Shown in pieces: positions 45,034-57,290 of a stretch of 64,000 bases of DNA. The translations under genes were made by a program, and so were the position numbers. The DNA is from Conchocele bisecta. Taxonomy: Eukaryota > Mollusca > Bivalvia > Lucinida > Thyasiridae. Every line of letters begins with the position of its first letter. Positions within the stretch are counted from its first letter, which is position 1. Under the pieces are notes generated by a model. It did no database searches, was not told the origin of the DNA, and was given only the letters and a program-made list of their open reading frames with translations. The stretch spans positions 106,220,773 to 106,284,772 of the forward strand of contig CM055265.1 of the NCBI GenBank assembly GCA_029237695.1, read 5' to 3'.

Positions 45034-47350
45034 GCATGACGGGCGTGTGCAATGAAAATATGACAGGCGTGTGCAATGAAAATATGACAGGCGTGTGTAA
45101 TGAAACTATGACAGGCGTGTGATAATGAAAAACAATGACTGGCGTTTATTTGACAGGGCGGTGTATGAAAAAATGACAGTGTGTAATGAAAAATATTGAC
45201 TTGTGTGTTAAAATGAAATTTTACACAGGCGTGTGTATGAAAATATTGGGCCAGGGCGTGTTCATGAAAATAATTCACAGGGCGTGTAATGAAACTATCA
45301 CAGGCGTGTGTAATGAAAATATGGCAGGCGGTTTCTATGACAGGCGTGAAAATGAAAATATGAAACATGACAGGCGTGTGTATGTAAACTATGACAGGCG
45401 TGTGTATGAAATATGGCAGGCGTGTATGAAAACACGGGCGTTGTGTAATGAAACTATGACAGGCGTGTGTAATGAAAACTATGACAGGCGGTGTGTAATG
45501 AAAAACTATGGAACAGGAGGCTTGTATGACAAGGCGTGTGTATGAAAATAGTCCGGTCGTGTTGTAAGGGAAACTATGACGGGCGGTTGTGTATGAAAAC
45601 TATGACAAGGCGTGTATGACGGCGGTGTATGATAAAATTGACAGGCGTGTGTTAATGAAAAATATGCAGGCGTGTGCATAAAAGTATCAAGGCGTGTGTA
45701 ATGGGAAAACTATGAAACTGTGTGTAATGGAACTATGACGGGGTGTGTAATGAAACTATGACAGGGTCGTGTGTAATGAAAATTATGCAGGCGTGTAATG
45801 GGGACAGCGTTGTGTAATGAAAATAATGGAACAGGCGTGATTAATGAAACTATGGACATGGCGTTTGTAATGGAAACTATGGACAGGCGTGTATGACAGA
45901 GGCGTTGTGTAATGTAAATATGAAACAGGCGTTGTGTAAATTGGAAAATATGACAGGCGAGTGTAATGAAAATAAGGCAGGGCGTGGTTTGCAACTGAAA
46001 TATCACAGGCGTGTTTAAATAAAACATGACAGGCGTGTGTAATGAAAACTATGGACAGGAAGCGTTGTTATGACAGGCGGTTGTTTAATGAAAATATGAC
46101 AGGCGTAGTGGAAATGGAAACAATGAAACAAGCGTGTATGACAGGCCGTGTTGTAATTGAAAAATATGAAAGGCGTGTGTAATGAACTATGACGGGCGTG
46201 TGTAATGAAAACTAATGGACAGGCGTGTAGACCAGGCGTTGTGTAAAATTAAAATTATGACAGCGTGTGTAATGGAAAATATGACAGGGTTTGAGTAATG
46301 AAAATATGACAGCGTGTGTAATGAAAATATGGCAGGCGTGTGCAATTAATAAAACACAGGCGTGTGTAATGAAACTATACAGGCGTTTTATTGGAACTAT
46401 GGGACGGGCGTTGTGTAAGAAACCTATGACAGCGTGCTATACAGGCGTGTTTAAATGAAAAGATGACCAGGGCTGGGTAATGAAAATATGACAGGCGTGT
46501 TAATGAAACTATGACAGAGTCGTGTGTAATGCAACTATGACAGGCGCGTGTAATGAAACTATGACAGGCGTGTGTAATGAAACTATGACAGGCGTGTGTA
46601 ATGAAAATATGACAGGCGTGTGTAATGAAACTATGACAGGCGTGTGTAATAAAAAATATGTCAGGCGTGTGTAATGAAAATATTACGGGCGTGTGTAATG
46701 AAACTATGACGGGCGTGTGTAATTAAACTATGACAGGCGTGTGTAATGAAAATATGGCAGTCGTGTGTAATGAAACTATGACAGACGTGTGTAATGAAAC
46801 TATGACAGGCGTGTGTAATGAAAATATGACAGGCGTGTGTAATGAAAATATGACAGGCGTGTGTAATGAAACTATGACAGGCGTGTGTAATGAAACTATG
46901 ACAGGCGTGTTTAATGAAAATATGACAGGCATGCATACTGAAAATATGACAGGCCTGTATTATATGATGAAAATATGACAGGCGTGTATAATGAAAATAT
47001 CACAGGAGTGCATAATGAATATATGACAGGCGTGCTGATAGGCGTGCATAATGAAAATATGACAGGCGTGCATAATGAAAATATGGGCGTGCAAAATGAA
47101 AATATGACAGGCGTGCTTAATGTGACAGGCGTGCATAATGAAAATATGACAAGCGTGCTTAATGTGACAGGCGTGCATAATGCTAATATGACATGCGTGC
47201 ATAATGCCAATATGACAGTCTTGTATAACGAAACTATGACAGGCGTGCATAATGAAAATATGACAGGCGTGTATAATGAAAATATGACAGGCGCGCATAT
47301 AATGAAAATATGACAGACGTGCATATAATGAAAATATGACAGACGTGCAT
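45034..47350. repeat. 24-bp minisatellite, ~95 units
   Basis: Unit GACAGGCGTGTGTAATGAAA plus ATAT/CTAT. 46,540-46,940 is nearly regular; 45,100-46,500 is full of single-base insertions and deletions; 46,950-47,350 is a GCATAATGAAAATATGACAG variant. Because 24 is divisible by three, the unit gives open frames on both strands (repeating M-T-G-V-C-N-E-N, or H-A-C-H-I-F-I-T). I do not treat these as proteins: there is no start context, splice site or non-repeat flank. Confidence 0.9.
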
Positions 47351-47559
47351 ACATAATTTACCGTCCTACTTTTGACTTCACAGTGCATGGATATATCTTG
47401 ATTTAGTGTGGTTAAACATTAATATGTTAAAAAATACTTTATCTCAAGTTACAATTGCAATTGGTGAATTGTATTCAAAATGAATATGAATTATACACAC
47501 TACAATTACACTTTTCCATGAATATTTGAGTGATATGTAAGATTTTTCCAATTTGTATG

Positions 47560-47915
47560 CAGGCTGATCAGAAAAATGGCACCCAGCGAAGCTTAATGAA
47601 CAATATTTTCCGTGACTTGTCGCTAGTTTATGTTGATGTGATTCATTTTATACTCGCTGTATCGACATATTTAAGAAATCATATCCCTGTACCGACACGG
47701 AAATAGATTCTTCGCAAAAACGACAGAAGTGTGTGCCGAACACCCGGGACCACAAAATGCAGCTCATGATGACGCCTTTGCTGCGCCATATGTCATCAAA
47801 ATCCGTTGCATATTAAGGAAAATATCAAATACTACTTATTTTGGAGTGGGCGAACTTTAAACACGTTCAGTCATTGTTGTTGTTGTTGTAACCACGTGAA
47901 CATGCACCTTGGTAT
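47560..47915. repeat. MITE with GATCACGTGGTTACAACAACA ends, right half
   Basis: CACGGAAATAGATTCTTCGC and TGTTGTTGTTGTAACCACGT match the right two-thirds of 43,070-43,475. Confidence 0.65.
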
Positions 47916-48287
47916 ACATCTTTGCCAGGCTACAGGAATGTACTATTTGATCACGAGATAAACTGGTCAAAAATACATACATGTAAACCACATTTCCCCA
48001 GTTACAGTCACATACATGTATGTGCTCGAGCAAATCACGGGGTCAAAACTGTTTGCTAACCACCATTAATCCAGTTTGCTTTAATTTTCGGACCACACCA
48101 TAAAGATCATTCATTGATACTCTAGCAGAGTTTATAAACACTTGGCACTTTGATCTAGATATGCACGGCAAATATAGCACCCACTTACGGGACTAAATCC
48201 AGATTGATAGGTTCGAGATGTTAACTTTTATGCAAGTTTTATGCATTAACATTTCCCCACTAACATGTCCAACAATACGTGTACATC

Positions 48288-48478
48288 AGCGATTCCGCTG
48301 GCGGTCGCCACTTTCGCGGCGATAAAAATAAACAATTGGCGATAAAAAATTACAATTTTCGAAAATAAATCCGAAAAAATACATTTTTTTTTTATTTCTT
48401 TTTCGAAAATTGTCATTTTGTATCGCCAATTGTTTTATTTTTTGGAAGTGGCGATTTTATTATTTTCCCCAGCGGAAT
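48288..48478. repeat. Foldback MITE (GCGATTCCGCTGG)
   Basis: GCGATTCCGCTGG, GTCGCCACTTTC and AACAATTGGCGATA on the left are mirrored on the right, ending CCAGCGGAATCCC. AT-rich loop. Confidence 0.75.
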
Positions 48479-48599
48479 CCCTGGTACATGCGCATGTGTG
48501 CACTGATTCTGAAACAATTATGAGTCTGCTACATGTACATGTAACGTGTAATTAGAAAGAGGATATTACTTGAATGGTGATTTAGCATGATATTGCTAA

Positions 48600-48740
48600 G
48601 CGACCTTATTGAATTCATAAGAAACGAGGCTGTGTCGAGTTTCGTATGAAATCAAGTATCGAATTTAATTAATATGATATTAAGTCAACTGAATTGTTAG
48701 ATTGTATTTGTTATTAGCACAACACCATACAATGAAGCTG
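48600..48740. repeat. MITE fragment (AAGAAACGAGGCT), copy 2
   Basis: Same order of blocks as 20,685-20,830. Confidence 0.6.
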
Positions 48741-48741
48741 T

Positions 48742-48818
48742 ACTGATCACCCAACGTGTTGTGTAGCAGTCACATTTACATAAAACCCAGCGTGTTGTGT
48801 AGCAGTCACATTTACATA
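48742..48818. repeat. ~36-bp tandem duplication
   Basis: CCCAACGTGTTGTGTAGCAG plus TCACATTTACATAAA occurs twice in a row (48,750-48,786 and 48,786-48,820). Confidence 0.75.
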
Positions 48819-49094
48819 AATTATATTTTTTATTACTAAAACTGTATGTTTTATTACTTTTATTAGTCGTGAAACAGACAGTAGTTTATACAATCTATTT
48901 TGTAGTTCAATGGTGCAATGTTTTAAACACATATTGTAAATGTACATTTATTCTGATTTGGCAATACGAATTACAACTTATGGCATGCATATTATATCAT
49001 GCGCATATTACATGTAACTGTATTTATCATGTAACCTGTCCTGTATTGATCGAATACGTACTCACCTATAACATATTATTGTATCATGCATTGA

Positions 49095-49165
49095 CCTGAT
49101 ACAAACATCCGGGTTACACCGAAGTGAAAACTGACGTTCCATTGGTCGGATGACGTCACGTGACG
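49095..49165. repeat. CGGGTTACA-family dispersed repeat fragment
   Basis: ATCCGGGTTACACCGAAGTG and TGACGTTCCATTGGTCGGAT align with the first 90 bp of the window. Confidence 0.45.
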
Positions 49166-49274
49166 CTACAGTGGTCAACATGTACGTATATTATAATTAA
49201 CAGCTATTTAGTTTCCTACAAATCGCACGGGTATAAAATGGTATAGCCAATGTTATGATGACGCAATCACTGTA

Positions 49275-49452
49275 CAGTCTATCCTGTGCTAAAGACCACC
49301 TCCGAATAGCAATCACCTGGCTGTAAAGGCCACACTTTTGTTGTCCTAATGGTACAATTACTATATAAATGACCCTGCGAATAAAGACCACCTGTGAACA
49401 AAGGCCAGATTTTTTAGTTCCCATGGCTGGCCTTTATTCACAGGTTTGACTG
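49275..49452. mobile_element. Tc1/pogo-type MITE (CAGTCAAACCTGTGAATAAAG)
   Basis: TA at 49,273-49,274 and 49,453-49,454. Ends CAGTCTATCCTGTGCTAAAG and CTTTATTCACAGGTTTGACT are inverted. Inner partial copies read AAAGACCACCTGTGAACAAA. Confidence 0.65.
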
Positions 49453-50112
49453 TATACATACGTGCATTCTAGCAGTTGTAAACAAACTATAATTATACTA
49501 TTATTTGAGACAGGTAATGGTTTAAAAAACAAGGAAGCAATGTATATGATATGCTTGTACGTTGTAAATATAGAATAGTATACACATACTATCCCAAAAC
49601 CATGCAAGCGAGTCAAAGATCAACTGTAATTTATTTACTACCGAATTACCAGTTACCACGATACAGCATTATAAACTGGAAGCACGTAAATAACTTCCGG
49701 TGGTCTTTTTTCGCTATAAAGGAAACCGCAAAAGAGCATATCAGCGAGTGTCAATTCATTGCTACAGGAAACTGCGTTGATAAAGAAGACACAACGCGCT
49801 AAAATCAAATCAGAATTACGAGCTTTGATCAAGCGTTGTTCGGCACGTAGGCCAGTGTTTTACTGTCATAAGCGGTATTGTCCCATATATATCCGTTACA
49901 ACGTAGTGGAAATTTCCACCATGCATGTCGAACACGTTTTAAGGCAATAACATTTTCCATTCAGATTAGACCACGTGAGCAAATAGCCGCGGTTTTGTGT
50001 AATTTAAAACCATGAATCGATGTAAAGTACAATGGAAGACTAGCTGACTGATTAGACCCAGATCAGTCCACTCCTATTAAAACTGAATGATTTTATTTGT
50101 TGTCTGCTGCTT

Positions 50113-50113
<1 letters not shown>

Positions 50114-50190
<77 letters not shown>
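50114..50190. repeat. 77-nt T tract with one G
   Basis: 39 T, one G (50,153), 37 T. Could be a SINE/LINE tail on the minus strand, or partly an assembly artefact. Confidence 0.85.
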
Positions 50191-50192
<2 letters not shown>

Positions 50193-50440
50193 TATGAATG
50201 AAAACATGTTTTGACAGCACATGCGACTGGAGACGATTCCCATTTGCTGCCAAAAAATGTTTTTGCCCAAACAGCAGACGACAGTTGTCGGTTCCCGCCT
50301 TTTTCCGATTACTCACGCAAGAAAGATCGGGAAATACCGATGATTACCGAGAGACGACCATATGTTGGGCACCTTCAATCAACCGGTGTCTACATTGACG
50401 ATCAGTTCAGGCCATGGTATGATCAATCTGCTCAGTTACG

Positions 50441-50544
50441 TACAGTGGGGTCAGCGTGTAAGTGTACACACGAACGAACACGACAGGTTGGTTCCAACAT
50501 GTCTTGTTCGTTCGTGTGTGCACTTACACGCTGACCCCACTGTA
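50441..50544. repeat. Hairpin MITE CAGTGGGGTCAGCGTG, copy 2
   Basis: TA-bounded 104-bp palindrome, two or three mismatches between arms. Confidence 0.85.
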
Positions 50545-50914
50545 AGGCCTAAAACCAATGGTCTAGTTTATGTTACCCACCAACCGTATCTTTTACCCCC
50601 TATTTTTTTAATTTAAAATGTGTTTCGGGGATTTTGGTTTTGGAAAATGTTGCTGGGAATAATTTCATACCAGTTGTTTCTTTATAAAAACTCCACTTTT
50701 GGTAGTACATTAGCAATAACAACTGCATGAACGCTTTACTGTAGCACAATGTCAAAATAAAATTCAGTGTACAAAAATAAAAATTAAAACCAAAAAATAT
50801 GTGTTCAGCCTATAATAGGAAACACACTGTTTATGCCTCCTAATTTAATATGTTATTGCCATTAAGCGGCCCTCAGCGCCCGCTCGACTCCTAAAACGAG
50901 CCAAAAAGGGCAGT

Positions 50915-51190
50915 GAAGATGTCTATGGGGATTTAACATGGGGAAAATTTTATGAATTTCAGAAATACTGGACCGATTTTTAAAATTTAACTTTTGTTTT
51001 CTTAGTTAGATCATATCCAAGCTATCTAGTCAGGTTTCGGAGTCAATTTCCAAATTTTTTCGTTTTTTGACTCCTCCCACACTTCCTTACCACTTTTTCC
51101 CCCATGTTAAATTCCCATAGACAAATCAATTTTTCGTAATAAAATCAATATTTGACCGAATTTCACGAAATAAAAAGAAGGCTCTGTAGG
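50915..51190. repeat. Right part of the 22.6-kb inverted-repeat element
   Basis: From GAAGATGTCTATGGGGATTT to ATTTCACGAAATAAAAAGAA it closely follows 22,845-23,105. It ends at the satellite border. Confidence 0.75.
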
Positions 51191-51905
51191 GCCCATTTTC
51201 GTAATCCCCCGCTTTTGTAATCCGGATTACATTATCAGGGGATTACGAAAACGGCTGACATACGCGCCCGTTTTTGTAATCCCCCGGTTTTGTAATCCCT
51301 CAAAATTACTTGAGTTATATTTTCAATCTGTAATGTATATATGGTTGCGAGCTCGAACCCGTGTTCGAACATGCACGGCCCGGCATATCCTAACCTTATA
51401 TATTAGGTTCCATCCGCTGGGTATTAGCCGGATTACATTATCAGGGGATTACAAAAACGGTTGACATACGCGCCCGTTTTTGTAATCCCCCGGTTTTGTA
51501 ATACCCCAAAATGACTTGAGTTATATTTTCAATCTGCAATGTATATATGGTTGCGAGCTCGAACCCGTGTTCGAACATGCACGGCCCGGCATATCCTAAC
51601 CTTATATATTAGGTTCCATCCGCTGGGTATTAGCCGGATTACATTATCAGGGGATTACAAAAACGGTTGACATACGCGCCCGTTTTTGTAATCCCCCGGT
51701 TTTTGTAATCCCCCAAAATGACTTGAGTTATATTTTCAATCTGCAATGTATATATGGTTGCGAGCTCGAACCCGTGTTCGAACATGCACAGCCCGGCGTA
51801 TCCTAACCTTATTACTTGGGTTCCATCCCTGTGTATTACCCGGACTTTAGTTATATTTTCAATCTGCAATGTACGCACCCGTTTTTGTAATCCCCGTTCA
51901 TCTAA
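51190..51905 (+). repeat. ~206-bp satellite array A
   Basis: Landmark ATACGCGCCCG recurs at 51,261, 51,467 and 51,673 (period 206), with a shortened last unit near 51,872. Each unit holds TTTTTGTAATCCCCC, TTCAATCTGCAATGTATATA, GTGTTCGAACATGCACGG and CCGGATTACATTATCAGGGG. The same satellite is inverted at 63,350-64,000. Confidence 0.9.
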
Positions 51906-51909
51906 GACC

Positions 51910-52380
51910 CCGACAATATATTTTGTCAGATAGCGGTAGCTGTGTGCATCCGAGATGTATATTGTTATAATGTGTGAAAATATTGGTACTGTTGTGTTAC
52001 GTGTATGTCCACATGTTTGTCTTGATTGCTCTCATACTCTCAGACCCGTACATTGTTTTTACATACTGTGGTGTCGTGTATTTTCGCATTCGCAGCCGTT
52101 TTATTTTCACTATGTATGAAAACAATGATCGAGAACACAGATGAAGCAAGAAAAATCAGGCCCAGTAAGTATGTGTGTAATCTCATTTCAGGACAACTCT
52201 ACATGCACATTGAAAATACAGCTGATATCTGATATGCACATATTTTGCATTTGTTGTGGAATATTTTGTTTTATTCCACACCCGAAGATGGACATGTATA
52301 CATGTACGAGATGTCTTTTTGTTTAGATAAAGGTTTTAATTGTTTATTCAGTCGAACTATCGATGTATAGATTATTAATA
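51910..52380. other. Intergenic; possible isolated exon-like stretch near 52,100-52,165
   Basis: An AG-bounded open stretch followed by GTAAGT is present, but no partner exon was found. Confidence 0.25.
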
Positions 52381-52384
52381 CAAA

Positions 52385-52610
52385 TGTTTAAAATCTACAT
52401 GGTCGTGGAGGAATATGTAAAAATTCAAAAATAGAATGTCTTGATTTATTCAAACAGTATTGACAGTTTACTGAAAACATAAATTCCGCAATTTACCATT
52501 GAAAAAAAAATAAAAAATAACAAGAACATATGAAACCACTGTTTTGGGGACTCGACCCTGAGAGATATACGGTGTACGATTACGGCAGATTTCATAGAAT
52601 AGAAATTTAA
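52385..52610 (-). mobile_element. tRNA-derived SINE, copy 1
   Basis: Minus-strand head CTCAGGGTCGAGTCCCC (B box). The body (TTTCCACAATTTACC-type, TAGAATGTCTTGATTTATTC) aligns with 62,690-62,910. Confidence 0.6.
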
Positions 52611-52614
52611 GCAA

Positions 52615-53035
52615 TTTGAAGCTGGAAATATTTCCTGTTTACCAAATTAAGTTGAACACGTATGTTATAGCCAAACAAACATATAACTACATAGTATAGG
52701 TTGCAAAGATGTGATTCAACATACTGTGTTCCACTGACCTAAATTATAAAAGCAATTAGTAAATATTAAGAATGGTTTGTATGTCAACAATTCAAACTAT
52801 CTTTTATTTGACACATAAATACTTATTATACATGTAATCAGTTACACACCATGGGATGTATTTTTATACCCAAATTATTTCACATACTGAATATGTTTTC
52901 TAAGCGCTATTATGGTGTCAAACTAATTATCCATATAGGAGCTATGTAGATTAGACGTGCTGAGCATGCTTCCATCATTTGTCATTTAAAAGTTATTTTG
53001 TTTATATTTCTCGCCACCTTGCTTCAAAAGTTAAG
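52615..53035. other. Intergenic, nothing recognised
   Basis: No supported feature. Confidence 0.4.
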
Positions 53036-53039
53036 GTTT

Positions 53040-53240
53040 TTTTGCTGTTCATATGGAGGCCATCTTTGAAAATAAATGTTATAAGTGGTTGCCCAGAACC
53101 TACATTTATTACAATTAATTACTGATACATCACATAGACGTATGTTTCATTGCGTAATTAGTTGAATTATATATATTGAACATGTTTCTATAAGGTGTTG
53201 TTCAGAAGCATGGATTTGGTCTATTTGGCGGCGGCCATCT
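53040..53240. repeat. GGCCATCTTG-containing repeat units
   Basis: GGAGGCCATCTTTGAAAAT (53,055) and GGCGGCCATCTTGAAAAT (53,225) sit about 175 bp apart in related surroundings. Similar units occur at 32,690-33,290 and, reversed, at 55,570-57,290. Confidence 0.45.
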
Positions 53241-53244
53241 TGAA

Positions 53245-53940
53245 AATATTGATATTAGATTACTTTCACCCTCTGGACCATTGGGCGCTTTCTAAATTGC
53301 TGGAGTAGTAGGGTATTTTGCTAATGCTGGCACCTTTGATTGGTGTCACCATATTCAGATCTAAAGCATATTATCACCACGCTATCATGTGAACTGGATA
53401 GTACATTTAAATTCAATATGTGTATTTATACGGCATATTAAGCTTTCCAACAATCTATAATTATTTATATTATGTACACATATATGTTAAATTGTCAAAT
53501 TATGTACATATGTTTATATATTATTATAAATACAACACATACAGCAGAAACGATACAATTAAACACAAAATAGAACCGGGTCCCATCTTGGAACGGTCAA
53601 TAACACTACAAATGTATGGCAAAACATGCCCATTGTCCAAGTAAATCAGCTGGTCAACTCTATGACACAACGTATTCGCTCAGCCACCGACGCTATAGGC
53701 GGACTTCATCAACAATTTTCCGCCTAAAATCGGTCACAACATGCCACTACTCATGCGATTACAGTTTACCACGTGACTCGTGCATATCGATTTCTGTTGA
53801 TTTTGATAGGTATAAAAATGCACTATGTATACACACTATTTTGACAAAGTATGTAATAGGTGAATAAATAACATGCATATGTCCTTGTTGCGTTTCTAAA
53901 TCGTGTCAGTATATATACGCGCCGGAACTACGGTCAATCA
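53245..53940. other. Intergenic, nothing recognised
   Basis: No supported feature. Confidence 0.4.
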
Positions 53941-54149
53941 AGCAGTCAACCAATCAAAGTGATAATGTTAACTTTCCTGTTACATATACTTTGTACTGTA
54001 AGTGGACGATTATCGTACCGGTACACGTACAGTAGAAAAAATAACACTGTTTTACATATTGAACCTAACATTATGTTACCGTGTAAGTCAATCAATCGAT
54101 CAACTAAACTGATAACTATACCGTTACTGTACATGTACGTATGCTTGTT

Positions 54150-54570
54150 ACTTTTATTAGAATGTCAAATGATGAACCGCTGACGTTAATGCCATCGAAC
54201 ATCATGTATTCCGTCACCGAGAACGAGTATGCTATATTACCAATCAGTCAATCAATCAATCACTCTTGTTCGCTTCTACGTGTACCGTTCATGAACGTTA
54301 TTTTTAACAGATCGCCATGACTCCTAACGCCAACTGATGTACCAATCGCTGACGTTAGAGCCACCAACAATCCTGTATTCTGTCGGCGGAAATGGGGTAT
54401 GCTATATTATCAATCAATCAATAAATCAATATTATCTATCACTATAGCATATTGACAATACATGTATATTTATTCCTGCCGTAGGATGACGAACAGCCGA
54501 CGTTGGATACATCGACGATCCTGTAGTTCCACCGCGGAGAACCGTAGGAATACCGCGATCCGCCAGTATA
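54150..54570 (+). repeat. Three diverged exon-like repeats
   Basis: Segments near 54,163-54,226, 54,311-54,395 and 54,487-54,548 are related (GATGAACCGCTGACGTTA..., CAATCGCTGACGTTAGAGCC..., GAACAGCCGACGTTGGATAC...). Each follows a pyrimidine-rich stretch ending in AG, and the first two run into GTATGCTATATTA and CAATCAATCAATC. Read in the related frame they give L-T-L-x-P-x-x-I-x-Y-S-V-like peptides; the second and third contain stops. Could be decayed duplicated exons. Confidence 0.35.
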
Positions 54571-54699
54571 CCAGACTTCTTCATGGAAGATGCGCTGACT
54601 GTTATGCGACTGTCTCCATATTTATTAGACTACTCAGTATTTATTACACTTGCGATCCATTAACTTACCTTACATAAACCTTATTTTTCTTTGCCCCGG

Positions 54700-54810
54700 T
54701 ATATATTCCTATATATAATCTTTACCGGGGCGAAACAACCCGAGGCGAACGGGAACAAGGGCGAACGGGGTAACGGGCGAACGGGTTACCGGGGCGAAAC
54801 TTACCCGGGA
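54700..54810. repeat. GGGGCGAACGGG short repeat
   Basis: CCGGGGCGAAACAACCCGAG, CGGGCGAACGGGTTACCGG and similar short units are repeated. A palindromic AATATATTCCTATATATAAT stretch with CCCCGGT / ACCGGGG lies just before (54,695-54,728). Confidence 0.6.
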
Positions 54811-55039
54811 CCCCAGCAAGTTACCTCCATGCATGGTTAATATTGCCATTTGCCGAATTGACGCATTTCCAGACAAACTATTTGAGAATTTCGACTTTTC
54901 AGTTTGAAATACACTTTTTTATATAGAATACTCATTATCTATTCAGCCCATTCTTTGCGTAAGGTATTTCATTGAATACTCGCCATCTTCATTGCACATA
55001 CATGTAGGCCATAACTTGATTGTACCATGTGAGAGTTTA

Positions 55040-55406
55040 CATGTGATGTCACATCAGGGACGAAGTTTGCCCCTCTTTAAATACAATCAAATGGGCCAGA
55101 CACATAGCCACACTACACATCATTTGTTTACAGCAAGTAACGGGCGAGGTATCTACTTTTTAAAACTGATATTTAGTTCACAAAATCAACTTGACATTTT
55201 GTTTCAACATACATATATTGGTAATTAATGTTTAATAGTTAATTTGGTATGCAGTTTATTGTGACACTCGCCCAAGTTTTGACTTTATAGCGAGTTTAAA
55301 ACCAGTGAATGAATTTCGTCGTTCATAACGTGCCGCATCCGATACAATGTGGCGCTCTCGTAGATGATATTTGATTGTATTTTAAGAGGGACAGTCTCTG
55401 TCCCTG
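55040..55406. repeat. Foldback MITE (CAGGGACGAAGTTTGCCCCT)
   Basis: ATCAGGGACGAAG and CTCTTTAAATACAATCAAAT pair with ATTTGATTGTATTTTAAGAG and GTCTCTGTCCCTG (55,368-55,405). Confidence 0.65.
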
Positions 55407-55559
55407 TTGAGAGGCAGTAGGCTGGGAGCCCAAGCCTATATATATATAACTTTTCGTTCCGACCTTGTACGGAAAAGGTTTGACACTTTTATATGATAGG
55501 GAAATATGGCTGACGAAAATGTTTGGCCTGGGTGTCATTTTGGGAAGTGGTGCAAATAT

Positions 55560-57290
55560 CCAAAATTCAGATGGCGTCCCAAGATGGCTCAACATTTTTT
55601 AGCGTATGATATTGATTTAAAACCACGTTTTAGTTATTAACTATTTTATCCACTAGCTTATCAATGTTTGATGCAAATGTAACCAGGCTCAGCATATATC
55701 CAGCTATCATCAGCAATATTTAAATCAGATGATTCAAGGTCAAGGTCATTTTCAAGGTCAAAGGTCAAATTTAATATTAATATTTTGTATTGCACTTCAT
55801 AAAGTTAGGTATGTGAGTCACAACATAGCCCAGATCATATTATTTCAACTTGGTTATTAATGCATTATCAATATTACACAAATCACGTGATTAAATCGTC
55901 ATAGAATGTCCTACGAATGCAGATATACGGAATTCAAGATGGCCGCTGGTTTGGAGATTGATAAGCAATAACAGAATATGTAGCACTTTAGCCAGTAATA
56001 TCAGTATACATGTATAATGTGTAGTATTTTCTGTCTCAGTAACATAGTAAATATCATGTATGGTGGTCAGCACCTAAAACATCGCTGGAAAAACCAATGG
56101 TGGCCATTTTCCTAAAATGGCCACCTAACACGATATATTGTTTTAGCAAAGCACGTTGGCTGCAATTGCGATCAACTTAAATGGTGTTAATTCATATTTT
56201 ATGAGAATATACAGTTACAGTTTTCCCATATAATTTAGATACTCAAATATAAGAAATAGCATCGATTTTCAAAATGGCTGCCAAATTAACTTTATATTAA
56301 TATTTGAATGAAAATATGCATGTCCGACTGAGAAAAACACTGAGTTGACATAGTTATGCTAATGTATTATAATTTCTGTTTCATATGAAAATATTGTATT
56401 CAAGAATAAAACGATTTTTCATTTTCAAAATGGCCGCTTTGTTTCGATGTTGTCTTATTCAGTTAACTAGACAAAGATAATGAATATATCGATATGATGC
56501 AATGTGTTTACATTTATGAACTTGGCAGGAAACATGGAACCGTAGGTACCATTTTTAATGTATCTGACAACGTCTATATTGTTCACAAATACCAAAACTT
56601 AAGATCATATATTTAATTCACACTAAGTGTATAGGTTAACGAGGTTTAACAACAATTTAAAACATTGAACATGACCAGTTTATTAATATATGCTACATAT
56701 GTAAATGTCATATACACAACGGTAGCAGCCGATACTATAATTGCATATATCTCTAATGCGCTTATCATCAGTTAAGTACAATGGTGTAAGAATGGACAAC
56801 GAGCCAGTACGAGCAGAACTATATATACATGTATCGGCCGTGTTGCCAGCCATCCAAACAAGGGTAGCTTGGAAAAGAAGGTCCTAAGCAATCTAATATA
56901 TACCTCACTGTACAACACAAAACGTGCCTCACTACACCTATCGTATCGCCTGGCATATATGATGATTACCTGATAAACTACAAAGATGGGGAGGTTTAAT
57001 AGTAGTTCATAAATGTAAACGCACTGTGGATCATATAGATATGTCCATTATCTTTGTCTAAAGAACTGCCTATTGAATGCGGGGTTCATCGGACCAAGGT
57101 CAAGGTCGCTATGTAGGCCAGTAAAGATAAACCGTATATATAGGGTGACCCACCACTAATTGCTGACCAAGTTTTTTTGCATATTATGCTTCAACATGGT
57201 CTGGAGGATGTGTAAACTAAAAGGCACCCGAAGGTATGATATGCATAGCACCTAATTTGCATAAATTCAAAATGACCGCCAAAATATTCT
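55560..57290. repeat. AAAATGGCCGCC-containing degenerate repeat region
   Basis: CAAGATGGC at 55,591, CAAGATGGCCGCTGG (55,935), TGGTGGCCATTTTCC plus AAAATGGCCACC (56,098), AAAATGGCTGCC (56,271), AAAATGGCCGC (56,428), AAAATGACCGCC (57,270); the spacing of the middle ones is about 156-174 bp. No gene is supported within. Confidence 0.45.

Noticed and set aside
45186..47388. Long repetitive open frames (up to 200 residues) on both strands
   Set aside because: They come from the 24-bp minisatellite unit, whose length is a multiple of three; no start context, splice sites or non-repeat flanks.
50052..50316. Lys-rich minus-strand frames
   Set aside because: Translation of the T tract.
52080..52330. 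Putative exon ending at GTAAGT (about 52,165)
   Set aside because: No partner exon in phase and no recognisable peptide.
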